Origin: Isoetes taiwanensis
Taxonomy: Eukaryota > Streptophyta > Lycopodiopsida > Isoetales > Isoetaceae
Assembly: GCA_021234155.1 (NCBI GenBank)
Contig: JAJEKV010000045.1
Coordinates: 7,363,105 to 7,427,104 of the forward strand
Length of the DNA stretch: 64,000 nt
Reading direction: 5' to 3'
Shown here piece after piece: positions 10,198-26,014 of this stretch; within the stretch, counting starts at the first letter, position 1; each line of letters begins with the position of its first letter. Under the pieces are notes generated by a model. It ran no database searches and was not told the DNA's origin. It saw nothing but the letters and a program-made list of their open reading frames with translations. The position numbers and the translations under genes were made by a program.

Positions 10198-11556
10198 ATG
10201 GATCCGGTAATTTTAGGTATGATTGCAATGCTTCTTAGGGCTATTTTGCTAGGTTTAGCATTGCGTAAGTTTTGCTTGGATCTCATTCAAGAGAACGAAC
10301 CGGAAGATCCTATGGCAATAGTCGAGGAAGAAGAGTTCGAAGAAGACAACACTAGTCTTCAATGTGTATGTTCAATATTGCTCTTGGCTGCAACCTCTCG
10401 ACTAAGAAGACCACCGAGAAGATTTTGGGTTTGTCCGAGGCAGACCACACAATGGGATAACATTGACAATCATGCTTGGAATTGCCTTCCCTCATTTGAA
10501 GATGATATGTGGCATCGGGTTCTATAGAATGAAGAGAAGGTCATTTGAAAAATTGGTTGGACCGATTGTGCCATACCCGATCAGGCCGGGTCGAAAAGTT
10601 AGGCTCCCTCAGATCCCGTGAAAGCAAAGAGCCATGGTACTTTACTTTCTTGCTCATGGAGAGATGCCATTGCATGTCGGCCAAAGATTTTATGTTGGAA
10701 AGGCCACAAATCCGTAAATACACCAAGAAAGTGACTTTAGTTTTAGCATCCAAGACTATGCTTTACAAAAGGTTTGTTGCCTTACCCTCAGGTCAAAGAC
10801 TACTTGATATCATTAAGGAATTTCAAGATGCCACAGGTCTGCCTAATATTTTTGGTGCTGTTGATGGTTCTCACATATTTCTGTACATGCAAAGCCATGG
10901 AGAAAAGACAAAGGGGATGATTATTACAGCCGACACAAAAGACATTCCCCGCCTCATGCAAGGTGTAGTAACACACTCTCGAATATTTGTCAATGTATGC
11001 GTTAGTAGAACAGGTTACAGGCATGATTCCAATCAGCTTTAAGAAAAGCCTATTGTACAAGAGGCTAGCTTCAAAGCAGATTTTGCAGGAACCTATTGTT
11101 CAAATGACAGGAAAAAAGATTAACAGAAGAGGTGAATTACTGGATGCAGATGTAACAGTTAGTATACCTCCAATGCTTTTGGGGGATTCGGCTTATCCAA
11201 GCAGAAGGTTTTTGATTAAGGTTTTTCCAGATGGCACGGGTGCTTCTGGCAAGTTCAATAAGAGGATTTGCAAGGGCAGGGTTTGTGTTGAGAATGGTTT
11301 TGGTATAGTGAAAGAAAAATTCAGAATTTTGAAAGCTCTGCCTATTCACGTTGGTAGGGCAGCCAAGATTATTCATGCTTCCTGTGTCTTGTGGAATTTC
11401 TGCATAATGGAAGACCTGGATATGGAAATGCTGCCCTTAGAACCAGAATTGCCAGATGTTGCCTACTATGAGACAGAGGACATGAATAAGAAATTGAAGA
11501 AGGAAGGGGATTTGATAAGACATGTAATTTTTCAGAATAGAGAAGGTAGAAACTAG
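10198..11556 (+). pseudogene. PIF/Harbinger-type DDE transposase (HARBI1-like), frameshifted
   Basis: The nuclease of PIF/Harbinger DNA transposons. Readable in order: a leader from ATG 10198; PPRRFWVCPRQTTQWDN; then FYRMKRRSFEKLVGPIVPYP in a second frame; FLAHGEMPLHVGQRFYVG; KYTKKVTLVLASKT in a third frame; GLPNIFGAVDGSHI (first catalytic Asp); SRTGYRHDSNQL; then back in the first frame LGDSAYPSRRFLI (second Asp), ENGFGIVKEKFRIL (catalytic Glu region) and ASCVLWNFCI. All three frames are used in succession and at least one in-frame TGA (about 10610) interrupts the second. The protein is recognisable end to end but not translatable. No partner Myb/SANT gene was confirmed. Confidence 0.85.
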
Positions 11557-13003
<1,447 letters not shown>

Positions 13004-13118
13004 GGGCGGAGACTAAGGCGGCAAAAAAGACTGGAGGTGTGTCGGGCTCTCCTAAGGGGGTCCAATTGCCGGAAAGGGATCCAGACAAGGAAGGAATAAA
13101 CAAAGAAAAGATATCGCA

Positions 13119-14257
13119 GTGCTCCTAGGGCTTGATGTAGACGCCCAGAGAAAGCTCGTGGGGCATCGGGACAAAACACGAGCCGGGGGGCCAAATAACG
13201 TGACAAAACCAGGTAGCTCGCATCTTGATGGCTCTGGCGGGAAAGGGGCAAATAATCACGCGCGAGGGCAGCCGAATCACAGCCCCCTTTGGGCACTGAT
13301 GGAATTAGAACAGGGGAAAATCGAGGACCACCAGGTATATTCTGGCCAGCCCAAAACGTAGCTCTCCCTTCTGCTCAAAATGGCTACCTGATGGACAGCA
13401 TGGCCTCTCATGCTCCTGTCAATCTGATTGGGCAGTCCGGAATGCATCCAACTGCTGGATTTGGGATGCAGCAGACCGGAGGAATGCACCCAACTGCTGG
13501 ATTTGGGATACAGCAGACCGGATTTGGGATGCAACCACCATCTGGGGGGTTTACAGGTGGAAATGTTACAGGAGAAATTATTATGGGTCAGCTGCTTACT
13601 GTCATGATGAAGATACTAGACTCCATGGAGCAATCTAGGAAGGAAGCAGAGCAAGCAAGAAGAGATACAGCAGTACAGCAGGCCCAAATGTTGAAACTTC
13701 TTCAAGGTATGACTGAATCTTTGAATTCGTTAAAAAATGAAAACTTGGAGCTGAAACAGCAGATAGCAAACATATCAGATACACCTCTTAACAATGATTA
13801 TGTGGAGAATGATGGATGCAAAGAAACCCTGGCAGATGTTCTACAAAAACTGGACAATAGAATGAATGAAATTGTTGAGAAACAAGAACAAAGCAAGCGA
13901 GCATTGAACATGAGAATCAGCGGGCTGCCGGAAAAAGAAGAAGAAAATACCAGAGAAGAGGTACAGGCCTTGTTTCAAAAACTGCAGGCTCCTACAGATG
14001 GGATTGTAAATGCATACAGAGTAGGCAAATGGGATGGACGAGTCCGCAATGTGGTCGTGAAATTTAGTAATGAAGAAACCAAGATGCGTGTAATGCAAAA
14101 ACGCACTCTATTGAAAGGGCAAAACATATGGCTCAATGATGATTTAACACAAGCCCAATTAACACAAAGGAAAGAGGAGGTCCATAGGCTTAAAGAAGCA
14201 AGGCAGGAAGGCAAGAAAGTTTCTTGGAGGAATGGCAAGGCCATCATTACCGAATAG
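13119..14257 (+). CDS. LINE ORF1 protein (coiled coil plus RRM-like), copy 1
   Basis: The main open frame runs 13289-14257 (322 codons). An upstream frame from about 13020 to 13361 overlaps it and probably belongs to the same protein with a frameshift near 13290. Order of parts: repeats of GMHPTAGFG[MI]QQTG near residues 50-75 (three copies), a Glu/Gln/Lys-rich coiled coil at about 105-200, then ALNMRISGLPEKEEE, QKLQAPTDGIVNAYRVGK, VVVKFSNEE and RTLLKGQNIWLNDDLTQAQ. The latter match the RRM and C-terminal domain pattern of L1-type ORF1 proteins, which bind the element's RNA. Function is by family; the copy in LINE 2 is shorter and more broken. Confidence 0.75.
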
Positions 14258-14281
14258 GAAAGAAAGACCATCAGGGTATGT

Positions 14282-17200
14282 ATGTGGAACATTAATGGTA
14301 AAGCAGATGAAGTCGCGTTACTCGGAGATGTTCTCAAATCTTGGGATCTATTTTTTATGGTAGAAACACATGAGCACGAAGAACACGGGCTACCTGACAT
14401 AGATAATTTTAATCTATTACATTCTGTATGGCATACTAAAGGCTGGAGAAGAAAGGGAGTAGGAGGCATAGCAGTATATGCACGCAAAGGACTGGAAAAC
14501 TTGTTTACAGTAGTTAAGAAGGACACATCTAAACAACATATATGGCTGGAGACTATGGGATGCTATGGGAAAGTGTACATAGCCGGATGCTACTACCCGC
14601 CCAGGGACTCACCTATTTATAAGACAGGGGACATGGATAAAGATGACCCGTTCCATCACTTGGAAAAAGATGCATTGGAACTGGGCAACCGTGGGGACAT
14701 TGTACTAATAGGAGACTTTAATAGCAGAATAGCACATAAACAGGCATACATACCAGCTGACGACGGAGATGCTATTTGGATGGAACCCTTAGAAGAAGAA
14801 ATCATGCAAGCGAATGGATGGGCAAGGGTAACACAAGACCGTAATATGGAGGTACAACCCCAAGGCATGCACCTATTGAATATGTGCAGTGGATTGGACT
14901 TGATTGTGTTAAATGGCATAACAAAATTTCCATGTTCCGGAAAATGTACATCTAAAGGACCTACAGGGGATGGTATCAGTGTGGTTGATTTGGCATTAGC
15001 AGGCACAAACATCCTGAACAGCATATCTAATATGTATGTGGATGACTCTCTTCCCACTTCAGATCACTACCCTATTGTACTAGACATAGAGGTACACAAT
15101 CAAGAGACCACGCCTTTGCAGAAACAGGTATTTAACAAACCCATATACATGCAAGCAACTAAGAAGAAGGAGTACAAAAAAGCATGTGAAGAGAGAGTGC
15201 AAGAAATCTTGTGGCCAACTGACCTGGCTGATCTTGATGCCACGCTATCATCAATGCTGATTGAGGTGGCTAGTAAATGTTTCTTATCACAAAGAAAAGC
15301 AAAAGGGCTACCATGCAATGGATGGTATGATCAACAGTGCAAGGATAAGAGAATGGAGTATAAGCATGCTAACATCGTATGCAAACCTAAGATAAGAGAA
15401 GAATACAGAAAGCTGGTTAGACAGAAAAAACGGGTATACATGCAACAGAAACAGGAACAGTTTGTGAGGGAGTTGATTGGAGATCCTAAAAGGTTCTGGG
15501 CAAAATTAAAAAAGAGGAAACAAATGGTGAGTACACTAGAAGTGGACACGCTAATAAAACAGGTACGGAAACTTTACCACATTGAAGGACTGAATGATGT
15601 CATGAAAGTGAATGGCGAAGTGTTAGTTTTTTCTGAAGGAGAAGTAGAAATTGGTATAAAAAAGCTAGCAGGCGGGAAGGCAGCAGATGCTCTTGGCCTC
15701 GTAGCTGAAATGGTTAAGTGGGCAGGAACTGGGGTAACAAAGATAATCACAAAGATGATGAACACGGTATTGATCACTGGCTTTCCCTCTACATGGCAAT
15801 ACAACCGCGTGGTACCGATTCATAAATCAGGGGATGCTGCAGACCCAAATAACTACAGAATGGTGATGGTAAGTAGTCTCTTTTCGAAACTCTTTGCTAC
15901 ATTACTAGAAAATAAACTGAGCACATGGGCGGAGGAGAATGGCGTTAGAGCGGAAGGGCAGGCAGGTTTCAGGCGTGGGAAATCCACCATAGACCATTTG
16001 GTGACTTTTAGAGCAGTTACAGATTCAATAAAAAAGACCAAAAAACCACTCTTTGCATGCTTTATTGATCTTACCAAGGCCTTTGACATGCTGCGCAGAA
16101 GAAATATATGGGATTATATGGAAAGTATTGGAGTCCCCCAGAAACTAAGAAATGCAGTGGCGATATTATATAAAAAGGTAGTGGTTGGATTGTCATTCCC
16201 ACTGAACCAACAATGCCAAGAAGAAATTGTCAGCAATATAGGGGTGAAGCAAGGGTGTCCTTTATCACCTACTCTTTTTGGCATATATATTGACCAACTA
16301 GAAAGATGGTTAAATGAGGATGGGGGGGAGGAACCACAATTGCTGGATATGCATTGGTACTATTGTTGTATGCTGATGATATTGTGATCTTTGCCAGGAG
16401 CCAACAAGGGATGCAGAAACATCTAGATACATTGGCTGATTTCTGTGATAGAACAGAGATGAAGGTGAATTTGGGAAAAACAAAAATCCTTATATTTGGG
16501 ATAAGAGTCCATGATTTTCACTTCTACTACAAGGGGGAAGAGGTTGAGATTACATCCACATATAAATACTTAGGGCTGATTGTGAAGCACAACTACAATT
16601 GGAACAGCGCAGTGGAACAGAGGACAGATGCGGAATTAAAGCTCTCTACTCAATGCAAAGAACATGCAATAAAAGAGGGATTGTTGATTTGCAACTTAAA
16701 AAAATGCTTTATAAGACTTTGGTGCGCTCTGTCATTCTATATGGATGTGAGGTGTGGGGTCCAGGACTCTCTCTAGACATGTGGACTAGAGTGGAGAAGA
16801 TCCAAAAGAAGTTCTTTGTTGTCGAACTAGGAGTTAAAGTGCAAACACCCTACCAGATGATGCTTGCTTTGGCGGGGGCTATATGAACTTGAAATTGAAG
16901 CATTACTTGCAGACCATACACTATGTCGAAAAGATTCAAGATATGGATCACGATAGATTACCCAAGAAAGCTATGATTCGAGTAGCCTAAAAGGATGGTT
17001 TGCGAGTGTAGTTAAATGGATGAGACGGTGGGACATGACGTTGGATGATGTGCCGCATTTAAGAGGACAAACTCAATGAATGGGTATACAAAAAGGCACC
17101 CGGATAAAGGGTGGAGGAATCCTGGTACTAAGATGGTATTCTATAGGGAAATGATGAATCCAGAGTTGGGAGAGGCCACACACCTAGCAGGTAACCTCTC

Positions 17201-17542
17201 GCACTTTAAACAACATCTTGTTTCTAGGCTGCGCCTTAGTTCACACCACCTAGGGGTAGAAGTGGGGCGATGGGGGATGTCCCGACATAGGGCGCATTAT
17301 GTAAAGTGTGTGGTGAGGATGTGATTGAGGATGAGATACATCTGATACTGCACTGCCCAGCGTACCAGGCTCTAAGACACAGACACAGGATATCCTCGGA
17401 AATGACCCTACAGGCGTTTTTTGAGATACCACCGGCGAACATTGGATATTTTCTAATGGATGTTATGAAAATGAGAGAGATGTCTATAAAAAATTATAAA
17501 TATTTGTTGGACATTTATGATAAGGAGGGAGACATAGACTAA
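14282..17542 (+). pseudogene. LINE ORF2: AP-like endonuclease, reverse transcriptase, C-terminal Cys/His motif (copy 1)
   Basis: The first 701 codons (14282-16387) are open. They hold an EEP/AP endonuclease starting WNINGK, with GWRRKGVGGIAVYARKG, LIGDFNSRIAHKQ and TSDHYPIVLDIE, then RT blocks VVPIHKSGDAADPNNYR, EGQAGFRRGKSTIDHLV, FIDLTKAFD and GVKQGCPLSPTLFG. A one-base shift just before the catalytic motif moves LLLYADDIVIFAR into the next frame (16354-16776), and another shift near 16640 moves LYGCEVWGPGLS into a third (to 16886). A C-terminal piece, DEIHLILHCPAY, is at 17306-17542. So all domains are present but at least three frameshifts break the protein. Confidence 0.9.
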
Positions 17543-17600
17543 TGATACCTTATGAAAGGATCATTGGATATTCAAAGAAACATGTATTTATGTTGATGAT

Positions 17601-17630
17601 CGTCTTCTAGACCTGATGGTCTCACAGACG
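17601..17630 (+). promoter_or_regulatory. LINE 3'-terminal stem-loop (copy 1)
   Basis: CGTCT (17601-17605) pairs with AGACG (17626-17630), and AGACC (17609-17613) pairs with GGTCT (17618-17622) around the loop TGAT, leaving a small internal bulge. Copy 2 has the same two helices with different loop bases. A TTAATAAA follows. By analogy with stringent-type LINEs it is probably the RNA element recognised by the reverse transcriptase; this is inference. Confidence 0.7.
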
Positions 17631-17649
17631 TTAATAAAACATTATCTTA

Positions 17650-17865
<216 letters not shown>

Positions 17866-18033
17866 GCTGTAGAAGGGTTTATCTGAAAGCCATAGCTCTC
17901 ACATATAGTGTCAGATTGCAACGGGGTTGGGCTCGTTGGAAAGCTTATCTCGAGCTCTTTCCAAGGTGTATAATATCAATACTTTTGATTCAGTTTGACA
18001 GTCTGTAATTGGCATTTTCCGGGACTGTAACAA

Positions 18034-18927
18034 ATGGCAAAAAAGGGCAGAAACAAAAAAGAGGGAACCGAGGATGCTGGGTCGTCATCAAACTCAGGTG
18101 CCAGAACAGGGGGAGCCGAAAGTATCAAGAAAACAGGGAACCTGGTTTTTTCCTCCACAGAATCGGAAGCTCCAGAGAAAACTGAGGGTACAGTGACCAT
18201 ACAAGATCTGTTAGATGCCATTGGCCAGATGAGGGCAGCCATGGAATTCTCAACCCTGTCTATGAAGACATCAATGGAGGCCTCTGTCCAAAACATGGTA
18301 AGTGATTTGAAATCTTTCTTGTTAGCTCATGTGCAAGCGTATGGAGAAATGTCGGCAATAATATGATAATGGAATTAGAGCAGTTCAAGAAAGGGATTAA
18401 AGCAGAATTTGAAGCTTTCAAGCAAGAGGTTTTGAGTGAAGATAGTGATTATGAGATGATGTAGAAGAGCAGGAAGAAAAAAGGACATCTCTCGAATCCA
18501 AAAGCAATTATCGCCTTTTATAGAAGAGCAAGAAAGGAGAGAAAAAGCATTGAACATCCGCTTTGATTGGCATACCGAATGCACTGCAGAAAAGACTAAA
18601 GACATTGTTCGGGCTTTTTGTGAAAATGAACTGGCGGTGATAGATTCAGGCATTACAGATGCATTTCGGATTGGCAAGCAAACTGGTAGGGATCGTCACA
18701 TTATTGTCAAATTCAGATCAAAGGAAGACAAGATTAATATACTGAAAAAGAAGACCATGCTCAAGGGAAAGAAGATCCGATCAATGATGATCTTACTAAG
18801 AACCGGTTTCAAGAGTACAAGGAACAAAAGTGCGGATCCTCAAGGAAGCAAGGCAAGCGGGGAAAAGAGCGTCATCGGCGGCGGGGAAGGTCATGGTGGA
18901 AAATCCAGAAAATGCATAGGTATTTGA
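18034..18927 (+). pseudogene. LINE ORF1 protein, copy 2 (frameshifted)
   Basis: Starts MAKKGRNKKEGTEDAG and runs open to 18366. The frame then shifts through 18375-18540, where ELEQFKKGIKAEFEAFKQEV is readable, and resumes at 18550 with LNIRFDW, DAFRIGKQTGRDRHIIVKF and KKKTMLKGKKI. The latter align with the RRM-like part of copy 1 (NAYRVGKWDGRVRNVVVKF, KRTLLKGQNI). It lacks the GMHPTAGFG repeats of copy 1. Confidence 0.8.
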
Positions 18928-18940
18928 GACCACTAGGTTA

Positions 18941-21900
18941 ATGTGTTGGAACATAAATTCTATTAGTCAATATAAAATAGATGTAGTAGATGATCTATTT
19001 TCAAATGTAGATGTTTTGTTCTTCTTAGAAACTTGTGAAAATGAAGAAAAAGGTTTACCAGACATACATGGGTCTACATTGTTGCACTCCGTTTGGCACA
19101 ATAAAGGCTGGCGCCTAAAAGGACATGGCGGGATTGCATGCTATGTAAGGTCAGGCATGAAACACCTGGTGAAAATAATGAATGAAAGAGGATCATTGCA
19201 GCATATCTGGGTGGAGTTCCATGGCCAGAAAGGTAAGATCTTTGTGGCGGGATGTTACTTTCCACCGAGAGAATCACCAGTTTATGACTCAGACCACCTG
19301 GATCGGGATGACCCCTTTTTTAGCTTAGAACAGGATGTGCTTTCATTGCTGCCAGATGGTGATGTTCTCTTATTAGGAGATTTCAACGGGCGCATTGCTA
19401 CCAAACAAGCAGCTATCGCTAGCATGGAAGGGGATCCCGTATGGGTTGAGATGCTTGATGATAAGGAAGTATCCCAGGAAGGATGGAGTAGAACCACGTC
19501 AGATAGAATAAGATGGCCTACACCCCAAGGCAACCATGTGCTTAATATGTGCGGGGCTTGATTTATTGGTTTATAATGGCACACGAGGTTTCAGTGCACA
19601 GTAAGTGCACATGCGAGAAATGCAAGTGTTGTTGATCTCGTTCTTGCTACATCCCGGTTTTGCGCAATGTGTTACATATGTCTATAGGGGAAGAGATGGA
19701 AAAGATCTCGATCATACACCGATAATTGATTGTGTTAAGCACCGGGAATTACACATGCCACCGTGCACGTTGTGTCTCTAAGCCTCGCATACGTATGAAA
19801 TATCATAAAGTGGAAAGCTATATGAAGAAGTGTGAGGCAAGAGCCTCCACAACAAATTGGCCCAAATGACAATCGATATATTAAGTGACAAGATTGCGAG
19901 CTAGTTCTAGATGTTGCCACCGATTGTTTTGTCTCAGAGAAAGATGAAGGGGTTGCCATGCAATAGTTGTTTTGATGCCTTGTAGGGCAAAAAAGAGAGG
20001 CATTTAAGGGGCAAGGGGGAAGATAGACAGAGATTAAAGAAAGAATATTTTGCACTCACGAAATCAAAAAGAAAAAGTATGTATATCGAGAGGCAATAGG
20101 AGCTGATCCGTGACACTATAGCGATCCCAAAAAATTCTCGAATGAGCTTAAGCCTAAGATGAAGCAGAGACCCACACGAAACCATGGCTTTATTAAGCCA
20201 AGTCGTAAGTCGTATCACATGCCGAGGCCAATGTCGGTAATATTGACTTACGGGATGGATGTAGGCCGGTGCTTTGATTTGGAAGACTTAGAAGAAGGGT
20301 TAAGTCATCTTGCCAACGGAAAGCGGGGCGATTCAATTGGGCTGGTAGCTGAAATGTTCAAATGGGCGGGTAACTCAATACATGTTGCATTGGTGTCATT
20401 ATTTAACAATGTTTTGCGCAAAGGGTTTCCTCGCGACTTGGCGGTGAATGGGTTATCCCCTGCATAAAGCCGGAGATGAGAAGGATCCCGAAATTACCGA
20501 ATGATTCCGGTTAGTAGTTTATATGCCAAATTATTTGCTTTGCTATCTTGAATTGTAAATTGAGCACCACGGGCTGAAAAACATAATGTTAGAGCCACTT
20601 TGGACAAAGTGGTGCTTCGGACCAAAAAGATCTACAGATTGATCATTTGGTTACTTTGCGAGCTATGGTTGATTCGGTTAAGGGTAAGAAAAAACCCCTT
20701 TATGCTCTTTTTGTTGATTATGCTAAGGCATTTGACACCGTATCTCGTAGTAATTTATGGGAGAGGATGGAGGCAATTGAGCTCAGACATGCAGTGAAGA
20801 TAAGTTTTGGTACAGCTATCATCCCCCTACATTGAGCAATGCGCAGATGTGGTAGAAAGTAATATTGGAGTGAAGCAAGGGTGCCCACTGTTGCCCACAC
20901 TATTTGGCCTATTTATAGACCAACTGCAGGCTTGGATGTCCGAATATGGCGGGGAGGGGACCCCATTGTTTAGATGCATGGTTCTGTTGCTCTTATATGC
21001 TGATGATGTTGTTCTTCTTCCCGCCGCTCGGGGAAGGCATGCGAAAGCATTTAGATGCTTGTTGGCACATTTCTCGTGAAACGTAAAAGTATGAGGGTAA
21101 ATATATCAAAGACTAAGATGATGGTATTTGGAACAAATAAAGTAGATCATCTTAAATTCCTCTATCATGGAGAACCTGTGGAAATTGTCACCTCGTATAA
21201 GTATCTAGGGATACATGTGGACAAGGGGCATAGCTGGAACTCTGCTGTTGAGCATAGAGTAAATGGAGGCCTGAAAGCACTATATAGCATGCAAATAAAA
21301 GTGGAAAAAGCGTAAATATGGGACTTTAGCCCAAGGCGTACATTATATCGAAAATTTGGTCCAAACAGTTTTGCTCTATGGGTGTGAAGTATGGGGGCCG
21401 GGATTATCGGTAGAATCCTGGAAAAAGGTTGAGAAAGTGCAGAAGAAGTTCTTGAGAACAGAATTGGGTACTAAAGCTCAAACTCCATATGATATGCTGC
21501 TTGTAGAATGTGGCATGATGCCACTAGAGGCTGAAGCCCTATGCAGAACGCTTACATATCTCTCTAAGTTGCTATTTGATATGCCAGAAGATAGCTTACC
21601 AAGGCTAGCATTGGAAGAAACAAGAGACAAGGGGTGGTACTCAGATATTAGGGAATGGATGAGGAAGTGGGGGATGGACATTCATGGTATACGTGAGAAT
21701 AAGGGCAATCTAAGAGAGTGGGTGCATGAGCACCTCATTAGAAGAAGCTGGAGAGTCCCGGAGACCAAAAAACATTTCTATAGACAGTATATAAATCCCA
21801 CTCTCCAAGAGGCCAAATACCTCAAGGAAGATGTGTCTTTTGGCGCCAGACAGATGATAGGATGCGGCTTAGCTCCCATAGGCTTGGGGTTGAAGTAGGA

Positions 21901-22230
21901 CGTTGGAGTAATATTCCCCATGAATTGAGATTTTGCAAAGTATGCAATATGGGAGAAGTAGAAGATGAATTACATGTCATCGTAAGGTGCCCGTCATACT
22001 CAGGGATTCGAGATAAGTACAGTATCCATTCAAACTCTTTGCTGGAATTCTTTGATATGCCTGGACATCACATTGGGAAATACTTGAAGGAAATATTGGT
22101 ACAGAGAGAACAGTTAATGAGTACTAAAGATTGTAATGTTATACATGATGAGAGTTGGGAAGAGTCTAATGCATTCTTGTCAGAAGATGCATTAGAGGAT
22201 ATCTTTTATAACGTTGAATATGTACATTGA
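18941..22230 (+). pseudogene. LINE ORF2, copy 2 (endonuclease and RT, heavily frameshifted)
   Basis: The endonuclease is open at 18941-19561 (CWNINSISQYK, GWRLKGHGGIACYVRSG, LLLGDFNGRIATKQ). RT blocks are scattered over frames: AEMFKWAGNS near 20345, FVDYAKAFDTVSRSNLW at 20710, IGVKQGCPLLPTLFG at 20865, VLLLLYADDVVLL at 20980, KTKMMVFGTNKVDHL at 21110, LLYGCEVWGPGLS at 21365. A 180-codon open stretch follows to 21898, then KVCNMGEVEDELHVIVRCPS to 22230, a C-terminal Cys/His motif matching copy 1. The protein is not expressible as it stands. Confidence 0.9.
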
Positions 22231-22231
22231 T

Positions 22232-22260
22232 CGTCTCATAGACCTGGTGGTCTACAGACG
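22232..22260 (+). promoter_or_regulatory. LINE 3'-terminal stem-loop (copy 2)
   Basis: CGTCT (22232-22236) pairs with AGACG (22256-22260) and AGACC (22240-22244) pairs with GGTCT (22249-22253) around TGGT. Both helices are identical to copy 1 while the loop and bulge bases differ, which points to structural conservation. TAATAAA follows, and the (CT)n tail begins 30 bp downstream. Confidence 0.7.
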
Positions 22261-22286
22261 TAATAAATACAACATTTCATTTAATT

Positions 22287-24954
<2,668 letters not shown>

Positions 24955-25086
24955 CTTCTTCCGTCTTTCTCGCAAGAGGAATTCAAAATTTGTGGTGTCA
25001 CCCTAAGCCATGTATTGAAACTTCTTCCGTCTTTCTCGCAAGAGGAATTCAAAATTTGTGGTGTCATCCTAAGCCATGTATTTAAA
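24955..25086 (+). repeat. 66-bp tandem duplication
   Basis: 24955-25020 and 25021-25086 are copies of one 66-bp unit (starting CTTCTTCCGTCTTTCTCGCA) with two mismatches. Non-coding as far as can be seen. Confidence 0.95.
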
Positions 25087-26014
25087 TCGGACGAATTCTT
25101 GCCAATAGGAGTTGGCGGAAACACCTGTCAACTGAAATCCATTGCTATTATTTTGCTGCATGTGACCCTTCATTTTTGAACAATTGATCCCTATCAACCG
25201 CTACATGTGACCAGACCCTTAGCCACAACGAATAGGTCGTTTTGGCTTGAATTAGAGCTTTTTTTGAAGTCCAAAAGAATTGGTCGATGATCAAAACTAG
25301 AAAAGCTCCGACAATCAAGTCCGTTATAGGCATAACTTGACCATGCCATTTTATTGCTTTTTAAAACTTTTTAATCTTTGATGTCGAAGATTATCAGGAC
25401 TTAACTAGCATTTTAGGTACTTAAATATTATTGCAGCAATAGAGGTTATGGGCGTATAACCTGCTCAAGGGGAGAGTTGATCCCCTTTTAAATTTTATAG
25501 CAGCATGAAATAACTCAAATAGAAGGTGTAATCCAATATAAGCTTTCCAGATGTTTGCTGTGTTGGAAACATTTTGTCATCAATGGTTATGAACTAGTTG
25601 GAAAATACAAGATTTGGCAGACAAACAATTTTAATACATTCAAAACCAATACACTGAATGTCCTTGCGGATCTGTGTGAACATGAAAATACAGTTGAAGC
25701 CACGTCACCAGTATGAAGCTTCTTTGCAGACAGACTTCTGCCCCTTCCAATTATGAAAATCAGTGCTGCGGATGATATCATCATGTGTAATAAAATCATC
25801 AAACTCTTCGATCTGATGCTGCCTTGATTCTTTTACACGTCATCATATCGGCAGACAAACTTAAATAAATAGAGTCGTTTGTTCCCTTCTCTAGCACGTA
25901 GTCAACAATAGCCTCCATAGCTTCTTGAATTTTGCATAATTGAGACTTCAATCACTGATGTCCGATTCATAGAATCTCTATTTATGGTGGGATTAATTGG
26001 ATGATTGAGTGAAA
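25087..26014. other. Intergenic, 3' side of NOP14
   Basis: AT-rich. It should hold the 3' UTR of the minus-strand NOP14 gene below 26015. Nothing else recognisable. Confidence 0.5.
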
